Assembly (NCBI RefSeq): GCF_013823965.1
Contig: NZ_PNNA01000012.1
Location: 1 to 64,000, forward strand
Length of the DNA stretch: 64,000 nucleotides
Reading direction: 5' to 3'
Source: Flavobacterium sp.
GTDB taxonomy: Bacteria > Bacteroidota > Bacteroidia > Flavobacteriales > Flavobacteriaceae
A model generated the notes under the pieces. That model was not told where the DNA came from. It was given only the letters and a program-made list of their open reading frames with translations, and made no database searches. The position numbers and the translations under genes were made by a program. This document shows, piece by piece, positions 17,155-26,751 of the stretch. The first letter of the stretch is position 1. Every line of letters begins with the position of its first letter.

Positions 17155-20100
17155 ATGAAATTAACAAAAGTATTTATTTTTTGTTTTTTATCTATTCTAT
17201 TTTCAGTTTACGCGCAAGCACAAGATGTTGCAGTAAGCGGAAAAGTTATAGATGAGAGTGGATTACCCATTCCGGGAGTAACCGTTTTAATTAAGGGAAC
17301 TTCTAAAGCCACGTCTTCGGATATTGATGGGAATTATCAAATAAAGGCTGCTTCGAGTGGTACTTTGGTATTTAGTTACTTGGGCTATTCTTCCTTGCAA
17401 GAAGCCATTAACGGAAGAACTCGTATTGATGTAAAACTTAGCCCAGAGGCTCAATCTCTACAAGAGGTTGTGGTTGTGGGGTATGGTACTCAAAAGAAAA
17501 GTGTAAATACTGGTGCTATCTCTAGTGTTAAGGCAAAAGATCTTGAAAAAATTCCTAATGGGCGTATTGAACAAGCTTTGCAAGGAAGGGTTTCCGGGGT
17601 TATTGTTTCGGCACAATCAGGCCAACCGGGAGCTGCATCCACGGTTAGGGTTAGGGGATTAACTACTTTTGACACTTACGGTGGAAACAATCCTCTTTGG
17701 GTTGTTGATGGTGTAATCGTGGATTCAGGAGGAATTGGTTATGTAAACCAGTCAGACATTGAGTCTATTGAGGTGCTTAAAGATGCCGCTTCATTGGCTA
17801 TTTATGGAGCTCGTGCTGCTTCTGGTGTTATCATGATTACGACCAAAAAAGGGAAAGAAGGTAAATTTAGCGTAAGCTACACTGGATTTACAGGAGTTTC
17901 TGCTCCAGAAAAAACAATAAAATTACTTAATGCTACCCAATATGGCGCCATAATGAATGAAAAAGCGGGTGCGGCAGGACAAACAATTCCTTATCCTAAT
18001 TTGAGTACTTTGGGTGTTGGGACAGATTGGCAAAAAGAAATTTTTAGTGATGATGCCATGCGTACCAATCACGAATTCAGTTTAAGCGGTGGTAATGAGG
18101 TTTCGACCTTTTTTGCTTCTTTTGGTATTCAAGATACGGAAGGTATTGTTTCTAAAGAAATTTCAAAATTTGGCAAAAAGAATATCCGTTTAAATTCAAC
18201 CCACAAATTATCTAAAATGTTCACCATAGGACAAACATTTGGATATACACATCAAAAAGGGGTTGGTTTAGGAAATACAAACAGTGAATATGGAGGACCT
18301 TTAAGTTCAGCTTTAAACTTGGATCCTACAACTCCAGTAGTGGTTACGGATCCTATTGCTGCCAATAGTACTTTATATACCAATAATCCAGTATTTAGAG
18401 ATGCAAATGGAAATCCTTACGGAATTTCGTCTGTGGTAGGTCAAGAGATGACTAACCCTGTTGCATACATAAACACAAGATTGGGAAATTATAACTGGTC
18501 TGATGATTTTATCGGAAATGCTTTTCTTGAATTTACACCAATCAAAGATTTAAAATTCAGGTCAACTGTTGGTTTGAAAAGAGCGTTTTGGGGTGAAGAA
18601 AATTTTACTCCTGAATATTATTTAAGTGCTACCGTATTGGCTTCACAAAATAATTTAAGCAGAAATACCAATGAAACTTATGCTTGGAATGTTGAAAACA
18701 CGATTTCTTACACAAAAAGTTTAGGGGAACATAACCTTACTTTATTGTTGGGACAAGGTGCTTATGTAGACAATAATTCTAGCGGAACTTACGTGTCTTA
18801 TCAAGATTTACCGGTTAACAACTATCAAGATGCTTCATTCAATTTTCCGCTTCCAGACGATAAAAAAACGGGAGGTGCATATACTTCTCAAGAGCATAGA
18901 GTAACTTCTTTATTCTCTCGTTTAAATTATGATTATAAAGAAAAATATTTGTTTACTGGAATTATTCGTCGTGATGGTTCAACTAATTTTGGATCTAACA
19001 ATAAATATGGGGTCTTCCCTTCCTTTTCTGCAGGATGGGTGCTTTCAAAAGAAGATTTTTGGAAACAAAATGATGTAGTGAGCAGCTTAAAAATTAGAGC
19101 TGGTTATGGAGTAACAGGTAATGACGCGATTCAAGCTAATGGATTTTTAGCGCTTATCGGTGGAGGCAGGAATTACACTTTCGGTACTTCAGGTTCAGTT
19201 ATTGAATCAGGAAACAGCCCTGATGCACCAGCAAACCCAGATTTGAAATGGGAAGAAACATCACAAATGAACATTGGTTTTGATGCCAAATTATTCAATG
19301 ATTTTAATTTGACAATTGAATATTACGATAAAAAAACTACTGGAATTTTGCAATATGTTGAATTGCCAGGTTATGTTGGAGCAACAGGAAGTCCTCTAGG
19401 AAACGTTGCCGATATGGGAAATAAAGGTGTTGAATTTGAACTTGGTTACCGTAAAAGATTTGGTGACTTTAATTTCTCTGCCAATGGAAATGTATCATAT
19501 CTAAAAAATGAAGTTACCTTTTTAGGTCAAGGTAAAACATATATCGGTGGTGGTGCCTCTTTTCAATCTATGGGAGATGTGACAAGAACCGAAGTGGGTC
19601 AGTCATATAATTCTTTCTATGGATATCAAACGGCTGGAATTTTTCAAAGCTACGAAGAGATTAATGCCAATACAAATGGTGCAGGAGCTTTAATCCAACC
19701 AGGTGCAAAACCAGGAGATTTCCGTTGGGCTGATACCAATGGTGATGGATCCATCTCTGATGAAGACAAACAATATTTGGGAAGTCCACTACCAAAATAC
19801 ACTTTTGGTTTGACTATCAACATGGATTATAAAGGTTTCGACTTTATGGCTTTTGCCCAAGGAGCAACTGGAAATAAAATTTTCCAAGGGTTACGTCGTT
19901 TGGATGTTTTAAATGCAAACTATCCTGTAGATGCCATGAGCCGTTGGACAGGTCCAGGAACTTCAACAGAATATCCTAGACTTACAAATGATGATTCTAA
20001 TGGCAACTTTGGAAAAATGTCTAATTTCTATTTAGAAGACGGAGATTATTTGCGTCTTAAAGTGGTTCAATTAGGATACTCTTTGCCTAGTAGTGTTGTC

Positions 20101-20271
20101 GCTAAAATGAAAGCTTCCAAAGTGAGATTTTATGTAACTGGCGAAAATTTATTGACACTTACAAAATACACAGGTTACGATCCAGAAATTGGAGGAAATG
20201 TTTTTGGAATAGATAGAGGATACTATCCTCAGGCCAAAACTTTTATGATTGGAGCTAACGTACAATTTTAA
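17155..20271 (+). CDS. SusC-like TonB-dependent transporter of the beta-glucan locus
   Basis: 1038-residue outer-membrane importer that works with SusD to take up oligosaccharides using TonB energy. Order: signal peptide (to about residue 22, ending AQAQ), carboxypeptidase-regulatory-like domain (GKVIDESGLPIPGVTVLIKG, about 27-105), TonB-box-like segment EVVVVGYGTQKK near 103-115, plug domain with the GLTTFDTYGGNNPLWVVDG stretch, then a 22-stranded barrel ending in a terminal phenylalanine (VQF). Length is typical for SusC. It begins the susC-susD-binding protein operon, with SusD 11 bases downstream, and is divergent from the sensor/regulator. Confidence 0.95.
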   Translation: MKLTKVFIFCFLSILFSVYAQAQDVAVSGKVIDESGLPIPGVTVLIKGTSKATSSDIDGNYQIKAASSGTLVFSYLGYSSLQEAINGRTRIDVKLSPEAQSLQEVVVVGYGTQKKSVNTGAISSVKAKDLEKIPNGRIEQALQGRVSGVIVSAQSGQPGAASTVRVRGLTTFDTYGGNNPLWVVDGVIVDSGGIGYVNQSDIESIEVLKDAASLAIYGARAASGVIMITTKKGKEGKFSVSYTGFTGVSAPEKTIKLLNATQYGAIMNEKAGAAGQTIPYPNLSTLGVGTDWQKEIFSDDAMRTNHEFSLSGGNEVSTFFASFGIQDTEGIVSKEISKFGKKNIRLNSTHKLSKMFTIGQTFGYTHQKGVGLGNTNSEYGGPLSSALNLDPTTPVVVTDPIAANSTLYTNNPVFRDANGNPYGISSVVGQEMTNPVAYINTRLGNYNWSDDFIGNAFLEFTPIKDLKFRSTVGLKRAFWGEENFTPEYYLSATVLASQNNLSRNTNETYAWNVENTISYTKSLGEHNLTLLLGQGAYVDNNSSGTYVSYQDLPVNNYQDASFNFPLPDDKKTGGAYTSQEHRVTSLFSRLNYDYKEKYLFTGIIRRDGSTNFGSNNKYGVFPSFSAGWVLSKEDFWKQNDVVSSLKIRAGYGVTGNDAIQANGFLALIGGGRNYTFGTSGSVIESGNSPDAPANPDLKWEETSQMNIGFDAKLFNDFNLTIEYYDKKTTGILQYVELPGYVGATGSPLGNVADMGNKGVEFELGYRKRFGDFNFSANGNVSYLKNEVTFLGQGKTYIGGGASFQSMGDVTRTEVGQSYNSFYGYQTAGIFQSYEEINANTNGAGALIQPGAKPGDFRWADTNGDGSISDEDKQYLGSPLPKYTFGLTINMDYKGFDFMAFAQGATGNKIFQGLRRLDVLNANYPVDAMSRWTGPGTSTEYPRLTNDDSNGNFGKMSNFYLEDGDYLRLKVVQLGYSLPSSVVAKMKASKVRFYVTGENLLTLTKYTGYDPEIGGNVFGIDRGYYPQAKTFMIGANVQF

Positions 20272-20282
20272 TAAATAGAATT

Positions 20283-21803
20283 ATGAAAACAATAAAATTT
20301 AAGTCTTTATTTGTCGCTATTGCAATGGTAATCACATTGGTATCATGCAGCAAGGACTTTTTAGAGGTAGAACCTAAAGGAACTAATCTAGAATCAAATT
20401 ATTATAAAAATGAAAGCCAAGCTTTTGCAGGACTTGTTGCTGTTTATGACATCATGAACAAGAATTCTGGAGGTTTTGATAATATGGTAACCATGATGAA
20501 CGCCGGTTCTGACGATCATTATGCTGGTGGCGGTGGAGCAACCGATGGAGCTGGAATTCAAGGATTTTCAAATTATACTTTGAATCCTACCACTATTTCA
20601 GGAAGTTTTTGGAGTGACCATTATCAAGGCATTTACAGAGCTAATTATTTGCTGACTAAATTGTCCGATGTTCCAATGGATGCAAGCTTAATTGCAAGAT
20701 ATACTGCAGAATGTAAAGCTTTGCGTGCCAATTATTATTTTAATTTGGTGAGAATGTTCAAGAATATTCCCCTAATAACAACTCCTCTTGCCGGTTCAGA
20801 ATATTATACAGTATTACAAGCAACTCCAGCCGCGATTTACGCACAAATGGAAAAAGATCTTAATGAAGCAATAGCTGTTTTACCAGCTACCGTTCCAGCC
20901 GAAGAAGCAGGTCGTTTTACAAAAGGTGCCGCTAGAGCGTTACTTGGAAAAATATATTTGTATGATCCAGCCGGAGACAAGAAAGCATTGGCTGCAACTG
21001 AATTGGCCGCCGTTAATGGAACTCCAGGCGCAACAAGTCAATACGGTTATAAATTATTGACTAATTACAAAGACCTTTGGGTTGTTGACAATAAATACAA
21101 CACAGAATCTATTCTGGAAGTTGGACACACTAATGCCTCAAGTGCCTACTGGGGAAACTGGGGTGGTGGTGCTGCCGAAGGGAATATTATAAATACCATG
21201 TGCGGACCTAGAAACTACACTAAAATTGGTGCATCTGCTCCTGATTTACCTTCAGGATGGAGTTTCAATGTATTTACACAAGCCTTTTATGACGTGATTA
21301 AAACTGATCCTAGATTTGGTGCGACAGTTTTAGACTTAAAAGCATTGAGTGCAGCCAATCAAGCAAGTTATATTGGTGGATATCAAGACACCGGATATTT
21401 CCTTAATAAATTTATTCCAAGAAAAGCCGATGTGACTACAGGAACAGGAGAGCCAGTTTTGAATTACAGACAAAATTCTTATGTTATTCGATTAGCCGAT
21501 ACTTATTTGTTGGAAGCAGAAGCCTTGGGAGGAACAGGAGCAAGAGCACAAGCATTACTTGATGCCGTAAGAGCAAGAGTAGGTTTGGCCAGTACCCCGG
21601 TTTCACTTGCCGCAATTAAAGCGGAACGTAGATTGGAATTAGCAGGCGAAGGACACCGTTTCTTTGACTTGGTGAGATGGGGTGATGCAGCAACTGCATT
21701 GGCCAGTAGAGGCTTCAAAGCAGGTAAAAATGAAGTGTTCCCAATTCCTTACAAAGAATTGCAAAACACTTTAATTGTTCAAAATCCTGGGTATAGTAAT
21801 TAA
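20283..21803 (+). CDS. SusD/RagB-family glycan-binding lipoprotein
   Basis: 506-residue surface lipoprotein that caps the SusC transporter and captures glycans. The lipobox is LVSC with Cys22, followed by the usual KDFLEVEPKGTNLESNYYKNE. The middle carries the TPR-like helical core (YRANYLLTKLSDVP, ECKALRANYYFNLVRMFKNIPLI). The C-terminal SusD signature is present: NSYVIRLADTYLLEAEALGG, ERRLELAGEGHRFFDLVRWG and FPIPYKELQ. Starts 11 bases after susC and is clearly co-transcribed. Substrate is inferred as beta-1,3-glucan from the downstream enzymes. Confidence 0.95.
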   Translation: MKTIKFKSLFVAIAMVITLVSCSKDFLEVEPKGTNLESNYYKNESQAFAGLVAVYDIMNKNSGGFDNMVTMMNAGSDDHYAGGGGATDGAGIQGFSNYTLNPTTISGSFWSDHYQGIYRANYLLTKLSDVPMDASLIARYTAECKALRANYYFNLVRMFKNIPLITTPLAGSEYYTVLQATPAAIYAQMEKDLNEAIAVLPATVPAEEAGRFTKGAARALLGKIYLYDPAGDKKALAATELAAVNGTPGATSQYGYKLLTNYKDLWVVDNKYNTESILEVGHTNASSAYWGNWGGGAAEGNIINTMCGPRNYTKIGASAPDLPSGWSFNVFTQAFYDVIKTDPRFGATVLDLKALSAANQASYIGGYQDTGYFLNKFIPRKADVTTGTGEPVLNYRQNSYVIRLADTYLLEAEALGGTGARAQALLDAVRARVGLASTPVSLAAIKAERRLELAGEGHRFFDLVRWGDAATALASRGFKAGKNEVFPIPYKELQNTLIVQNPGYSN

Positions 21804-21819
21804 TAGTAATAATAATAAT

Positions 21820-22929
21820 ATGAAAAACATAAAATTAATTTTCAGCTTCGTATTGCTACTGGCTGTTACAATAAGTTGCAGCATTCCTGACGGGATTGAT
21901 CAGGACACTTCTTTTTTAAGTTCTGCAGCTTCAGGAAATGTTTCTAAAATTTTTGACATAAGTACTGATAATTCTGGAAATGTAAAAATTTCGCCATTAG
22001 GTGAAGGTATAACATCATCGACAGTTAATTTCGGACACGGAACGGGTGCTGCTGCATCTGCAGTGGTTGCACCTGGAGGAAGCACGACTCACGCTTATCC
22101 AGAAGGAACATATACGGTTTCCATAGTTTCTACAGATGTCTCTGGGAAACAAACAACAGCCACTTATCCGTTGACGGTTACTTATAGAGCACCAGAAAAT
22201 TTGGCAGCAAATATTACTGTAAATGTTTATACTGTTAAAGTATCTGCAACTGCTTTGTATGCAAAATCATTCTTGGTTTATTTTGGGGATGTGGCTAACG
22301 AAGTGGGAACTCCATTGGCAGTAGGTGCAACTACACCTTTACACACGTATGCTGCTGGAGGATCTTATAATATAAAAGTTGTAGCCTTGAGCGGTGGAGT
22401 TGCCAAAACGGAAAGTATTACTCCTATCGTAATTTTTGATCCACTAGCACTTCCTTATACTTGCGAATTGGCTTCACAAAATTATATGGCAGGAGGAACA
22501 TTTGGAGGAGTTAATTACTCCATTGTGGATAATCCGTTTTCTTCTGGATTGAATACTTCTTCTAAAGTGGCTAAATTCGAAAAACCAGTAAACGCCGAAG
22601 AATGGGGTGGTACTTGGAAACCTTTTGATGTTGCAATAGACTTAAGCACCGGAACAAAAATAAAAATGCTTGTTTACGCGACTGAAGTTGGCAAAAAGGT
22701 AGGTATTGAATTGCAAGGTTCTACAAATGGAGCGCCAAATACCTCAATTTTTGTGGCAACTACTGTGGCGAATCAATGGGAAGAACTTGTTTTTGATACT
22801 ACAGATCCAGCAGTTAGCCCTGCCATTCCAGCCGGAGCAAAATACAAACAATTAAATATCAATTACAACAGACCTAATAAAGGTTTGGGAGAAGTAATTT
22901 ATATTGATAATATTAGAGTAACCAATTAA
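21820..22929 (+). CDS. PKD-containing surface glycan-binding lipoprotein (SusE position)
   Basis: 369-residue lipoprotein; ATG at 21820 gives a lipobox (TISC, Cys20), whereas the longer frame needs a TTG inside susD. Two PKD-like Ig domains follow (about 25-125 and 130-215, the first with VNFGHGTG...AYPEGTYTVSIVS, the second with HTYAAGGSYNIKVVALSGG). A C-terminal beta-sandwich (about 220-369, ending VIYIDNIRVTN) resembles glycan-binding modules of the CBM4/CBM-like type. There are no catalytic residues of a known hydrolase. The place after susD and the domain layout fit a surface glycan-binding protein that presents beta-glucan to the SusCD complex. 16 bases separate it from susD. Confidence 0.8.
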   Translation: MKNIKLIFSFVLLLAVTISCSIPDGIDQDTSFLSSAASGNVSKIFDISTDNSGNVKISPLGEGITSSTVNFGHGTGAAASAVVAPGGSTTHAYPEGTYTVSIVSTDVSGKQTTATYPLTVTYRAPENLAANITVNVYTVKVSATALYAKSFLVYFGDVANEVGTPLAVGATTPLHTYAAGGSYNIKVVALSGGVAKTESITPIVIFDPLALPYTCELASQNYMAGGTFGGVNYSIVDNPFSSGLNTSSKVAKFEKPVNAEEWGGTWKPFDVAIDLSTGTKIKMLVYATEVGKKVGIELQGSTNGAPNTSIFVATTVANQWEELVFDTTDPAVSPAIPAGAKYKQLNINYNRPNKGLGEVIYIDNIRVTN

Positions 22930-22940
22930 TTATAAAAATC

Positions 22941-23888
22941 ATGAAAAAAAACATAAACTATTTTCTAGGTGTTTTCTTTGTGTTACTTCTAACAGTTAGT
23001 AGTTGTTCAGAAGAAACATATTCTTTAGGAGATTTAACAGCTCCTTCCAATATAGCAATTACTGCAGATCTTGTAGGTAAAGATGCTTCACATCCAAATG
23101 GTGATGGTTCAGGTAACGTTAAAATAACGATAACTGCAAATAATTCACTGGGATATAAAATTGATTATGACGCCAATGATTCTGAGTCTTGGAATATATT
23201 GTCAAGTAACGTGGTAACCAAAAAATTTGATTCAAAACTGGGTGTAAACACGTATAGAGTTACTGTTGTTGCTTCAGGAGCCGGAGGCACTACATCTACT
23301 ACCACCAAAGATATCACGGTAAGATACGATTACACTCCAGATCCAGCCATTGTTACTAATTTAACAAACAATGCATCTAAAACTTGGATCGTGGACAAAA
23401 GTGTATCTGGTCATTTAGGAGTTGGTCCATGGGAGGCTGGTTCTGCTACTCCAGTATGGTGGGCTGCAGGCGTGAACGAAAAAGTAGCTTGTTGTAATTG
23501 TTTTTACACCGCTTCATTTACGTTTGCTAAAGATGCGGCTTCAGGAACTTATTCATTAACGGTAGCAACCCCAGATGGGGCATTTACCAAAACTGGAGCT
23601 TTAGCAGGTGGTCTTCCTGGTATTCCAGCTTCTGGAGACGAAGGTTGTTATGCTTATGCCGGAGGAACTTCTGCCTTTACTTTTGGTGGGTCAACTTCAG
23701 GTGTTGCTGCATCAGCACCATCTACACAAACCAATATTAATTTAGCAGGTGTTAACACTTTCATTGGTTATGGAGCTACCCAAAAATCATACGAAATCAT
23801 GACAATAACATCATCTACCATGTACCTTAGAGTACAAGGAACTGAAACAGGAAATGCTTGGTATTTAAAAATGATACCAAAACCTTAA
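22941..23888 (+). CDS. Second glycan-binding lipoprotein with a cysteine-rich C-terminal domain
   Basis: 315-residue lipoprotein (lipobox VSSC, Cys22). Residues about 35-130 are a PKD-like module with SHPNGDGSGNVKITI that clearly resembles the N-terminal module of the next gene, the GH16 enzyme (QNPNGDGSGIVNFNI). After a linker, the C-terminal domain (about 140-315) starts NNASKTWIVDKSVSGHLGVG and has the unusual vicinal cysteines ACCNCFYTASFTF. No hydrolase motif is visible. It is the last gene of the susC operon, closed by a strong terminator, and is probably an accessory surface glycan-binding protein. The C-terminal domain is the part whose function I cannot name. Confidence 0.7.
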   Translation: MKKNINYFLGVFFVLLLTVSSCSEETYSLGDLTAPSNIAITADLVGKDASHPNGDGSGNVKITITANNSLGYKIDYDANDSESWNILSSNVVTKKFDSKLGVNTYRVTVVASGAGGTTSTTTKDITVRYDYTPDPAIVTNLTNNASKTWIVDKSVSGHLGVGPWEAGSATPVWWAAGVNEKVACCNCFYTASFTFAKDAASGTYSLTVATPDGAFTKTGALAGGLPGIPASGDEGCYAYAGGTSAFTFGGSTSGVAASAPSTQTNINLAGVNTFIGYGATQKSYEIMTITSSTMYLRVQGTETGNAWYLKMIPKP

Positions 23889-23904
23889 TTTTCTAGACAA
23901 AATG

Positions 23905-23931
23905 ACCCAGAACCATCTCTTGGTTCTGGGT
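23905..23931 (+). terminator. Terminator after the susC-susD-binding protein operon
   Basis: 11-bp perfect stem (23905-23915 with 23921-23931), 5-base loop, then a run of eight more T residues. It separates the uptake genes from the enzyme genes, so the two halves of the locus can be expressed at different levels. The rest of 23889-24015 shows no exact -7 box. Confidence 0.9.
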
Positions 23932-24015
23932 TTTTTTTTGAATATTTTTTGTTAATTCTAATTAAAATATTCTAATGGATTAATACTAATAAGTCAACAC
24001 TAAAAGTTAATTATA

Positions 24016-25122
24016 ATGATACAAAAAACAGCAATTCAAAGACATTTACTTACAAAACTACTCGATTATCGTTTATTTGTATTATTTCTTTGCACAACTT
24101 TTATATTGATTTCCTGTAGTGGAGATAGCGGTAGCAGTGGGGGAACAAATGCAGGAACAACTCCTTCAAATCTTGTGGTTTCGGCAGCAGTTGTAGGCAC
24201 AAGTGCTCAAAATCCAAATGGTGACGGCAGCGGAATAGTAAATTTTAATATTAGCGCGACAAATGCAACTTCCTATAAAATTTCACTCGGAAATGGAGAA
24301 ATACAAGAGGTAACAAGCGGCACTTTCACTTATACTTACACGACAGGAGGAACAAATACCTTTGTTGTATACGTATCTGCATACAATGGAGCCAATTTTA
24401 TCAGTACTTCAGTAAGTATAACTTTATATGTGGCCCCCACTTCAATTTGGTCAGATGAATTTAATGTGGATGGCGCACCGAATAGCACTAAATGGGGATA
24501 TGATTTAGGCGGCGGCGGCTGGGGAAACAACGAAGCCCAATATTATACTAGCAGAGCAGAAAATGTTATTGTTCAAGGTGGTGTTTTAAAAATTAAAACC
24601 ATAAAAGAAAGTTATAGCGGAAGCAGTTATACTTCGGCTAGAATTCTCAGTAAAGGCAAATTTTCTTTCAAATACGGCAAGGTCGAAATCAGGGCAAAAA
24701 TGCCTGTGGGAGGAGGAACTTGGCCAGCGCTGTGGATGTTGGGAAGCAATATAGATACAGCTCCTTGGCCAGCTTGTGGAGAAATTGACATCATGGAACA
24801 CCTAGGCAATCAACTTAATAAAATATATGGTACGCTTCATCATCCTGGCCATTCAGGTGGAAACGCGGATGGAGGAACCACTAATATAACCAATGCAACA
24901 ACAGAATTTCATGTTTATGCATGCGACTGGAGAGCAGATGCCATCAAGTTTTATGTGGACAATCAGTTGTTTTACACTTTTACAAATTCGGCTAGTTTGC
25001 CATTTAACCAGAATTTCTTCTTAATCATCAATTGTGCAATGGGAGGTAATTTTGGCGGGACAATAGATCCGAATTTCGTTTCTTCGACATTTGAAGTTGA
25101 TTACGTTCGAGTTTATAATTAA
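24016..25122 (+). CDS. GH16 endo-beta-1,3-glucanase (laminarinase) lipoprotein with N-terminal PKD-like module
   Basis: 368-residue surface-anchored endoglucanase expected to cut beta-1,3-glucan. The signal ends at a lipobox (LISC, Cys34); a Ser/Gly linker leads to a PKD-like module (about 48-138) shared with the preceding lipoprotein. The GH16 domain (about 142-368) starts SIWSDEFNVDGAPNSTKWGY and carries GEIDIMEHLG with nucleophile Glu256, assisting Asp258 and acid/base Glu261; WGNNEAQYYTSR and AMGGNFGG are also conserved. The E-x-D-x-x-E form with a methionine before the last Glu is the beta-bulge type of laminarinases. First gene of the enzyme block after the terminator. Confidence 0.92.
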   Translation: MIQKTAIQRHLLTKLLDYRLFVLFLCTTFILISCSGDSGSSGGTNAGTTPSNLVVSAAVVGTSAQNPNGDGSGIVNFNISATNATSYKISLGNGEIQEVTSGTFTYTYTTGGTNTFVVYVSAYNGANFISTSVSITLYVAPTSIWSDEFNVDGAPNSTKWGYDLGGGGWGNNEAQYYTSRAENVIVQGGVLKIKTIKESYSGSSYTSARILSKGKFSFKYGKVEIRAKMPVGGGTWPALWMLGSNIDTAPWPACGEIDIMEHLGNQLNKIYGTLHHPGHSGGNADGGTTNITNATTEFHVYACDWRADAIKFYVDNQLFYTFTNSASLPFNQNFFLIINCAMGGNFGGTIDPNFVSSTFEVDYVRVYN

Positions 25123-25152
25123 TATTTTGTGTAGTTCATTTTTTCATTATTC

Positions 25153-25182
25153 GCTTCCGGTTTTTACATAAAAAGCGGAAGC
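25153..25182. repeat. Strong intercistronic hairpin without T-tract
   Basis: 13-bp stem (25153-25165 with 25170-25182, one mismatch) around the 4-base loop ACAT. It lacks the T-run of a terminator on either strand. It sits between two GH16 genes, just before the possible ATG at 25184. It could stabilise the upstream mRNA, act as a processing site or weaken readthrough. Confidence 0.65.
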
Positions 25183-25213
25183 AATGGTGAAAATAAAATT
25201 TAAAAGTTTTATA

Positions 25214-26734
25214 ATGAATAAATTAAATGCGTTTGGTGTTCTATTTTTAGTTTCTACTTCAATATTTTTCTCGGCTTGTGGGGTCAAAAAGCAAGCTTTA
25301 AGTAATAAAATTGAATTAGCAGAGAATAGTATAATTGCCCACCGCGGCGCATGGAAAAAAATGGGATTTCCCGAAAACTCCATTGTTTCGCTTAAACATG
25401 CAATTGAATTAAAATTGGCGGGGGCTGAATTTGATGTTAGAATGACTGCTGATGATTCACTAATTGTTAATCATGATCCACAATACAATAAACTGGCTAT
25501 AGAAACTACAACCTATGCTGATTTAATTAAATTCAAATTATCCAATGGTGAAAAGTTGCCTACTTTAAAAGAGTATATCAAGGCCGGAAAAGAAAACAAC
25601 AATTCCACACGATTAGTTTGCGAAATAAAACCATCCGAAATAAGTAAGGAAAGAGGACAAATAATTGCGACAAAAACGGTTCAATTAGTCGAAAAACTCA
25701 AAGCAGGGCAAATGGTTGTTTATATAAGCTTTGATTATGATATTCTTAAAAAAATAAGAACAATGAATCCCACAGTTTCCCTGCAATATTTACAAGGTGA
25801 TAAATCTCCTGAACAATTGAAAGCAGATGGAATTTCAGGACTAGATTACCATTTTTCTGTTTTTAAAAAACATCCTGAATGGATTGAAAGCGCCAAGAAA
25901 AACAATATTACATTAAACGCTTGGACAGTTAATGATGCCGAGGATATGGATTGGCTTATTGCCAATGGATTTAATTATATTACCACAAACGAACCGGAAT
26001 TATTACAAGAAAGAATAAAATTATCACCAGTTTCAAACGGAATGAAATTGATTTGGAGCGATGAATTTAATGGTAAAGGAGCGCCAGATTCAACAAAATG
26101 GGATTATAATATTGGCGGTGAAGGATGGGGGAATAATGAATCTCAATATTACACCAACAGACCAGAAAATGTAAATGTTCAAAACGGGCTATTAAGTATA
26201 AAAGCCATAAAAGAAGATTACAAAGAAAGCCATTACACCTCAGCCAGGATCCTTACTAGAAATAAATTTTCTTTCAAATACGGAAAAGTGGAAATCCGTG
26301 CCAAACAGCCTTCTGGGGGAGGAGTTTGGCCAGCTTTATGGATGTTGGGAGACAATAAAGGGGAGCTTAATTGGCCTGCTTGCGGAGAGATTGACATTAT
26401 GGAATATGCTGGAAACCGTGTAAATAAAATAACGGCAGCTTTGCATCACCCCGGACATTCTGGTGCTAATCCTGATGGTGGATTTACAATGATTGCCAAT
26501 GCAGAAACTGAATTTCATATATATACTTTAGAGTGGTCACCTTCATATATAAAGATATTTGTTGACAACCAACAGTTTTTTGCATTTGCAAATTCAAGTA
26601 GTGTCCCTTTTAATAAAGATTTCTTTTTGATATTCAATTGTGCAATGGGAGGAACTTATGGGGGGCCAATAGATCCTAATTTTGTCTCTTCGACTTTCGA
26701 GATAGATTATGTTAGAGTATACCAAAACAAATAA
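25214..26734 (+). CDS. Fusion of glycerophosphodiester phosphodiesterase (GDPD) with a GH16 laminarinase, lipoprotein
   Basis: 506-residue lipoprotein (FFSAC, Cys22) joining two enzymes. The GDPD domain (about 37-270) has an intact catalytic set: HRG at His43-Gly45, PENS, EFD with Glu72 and Asp74, HD at His87-Asp88 and CEIK with Glu137; NAWTVND near 235 is the typical late motif. The GH16 domain (about 278-506) has GEIDIMEYAG with Glu392, Asp394 and Glu397 and is close to the GH16 domain of the previous gene. The GDPD half should cleave glycerophosphodiesters; joined to a laminarinase it suggests a glucan carrying phosphodiester groups (inference). The ATG at 25214 gives the better lipoprotein signal; an in-frame ATG at 25184 adjoins the hairpin and is the alternative. 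Confidence 0.9.
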   Translation: MNKLNAFGVLFLVSTSIFFSACGVKKQALSNKIELAENSIIAHRGAWKKMGFPENSIVSLKHAIELKLAGAEFDVRMTADDSLIVNHDPQYNKLAIETTTYADLIKFKLSNGEKLPTLKEYIKAGKENNNSTRLVCEIKPSEISKERGQIIATKTVQLVEKLKAGQMVVYISFDYDILKKIRTMNPTVSLQYLQGDKSPEQLKADGISGLDYHFSVFKKHPEWIESAKKNNITLNAWTVNDAEDMDWLIANGFNYITTNEPELLQERIKLSPVSNGMKLIWSDEFNGKGAPDSTKWDYNIGGEGWGNNESQYYTNRPENVNVQNGLLSIKAIKEDYKESHYTSARILTRNKFSFKYGKVEIRAKQPSGGGVWPALWMLGDNKGELNWPACGEIDIMEYAGNRVNKITAALHHPGHSGANPDGGFTMIANAETEFHIYTLEWSPSYIKIFVDNQQFFAFANSSSVPFNKDFFLIFNCAMGGTYGGPIDPNFVSSTFEIDYVRVYQNK

Positions 26735-26751
26735 AAAAAATAACAATTAAA

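Noticed and set aside
21775..21819. TTG start of the SusE-position lipoprotein inside susD
   Set aside because: It would overlap the susD stop and spoil the lipoprotein signal; the ATG at 21820 is better.
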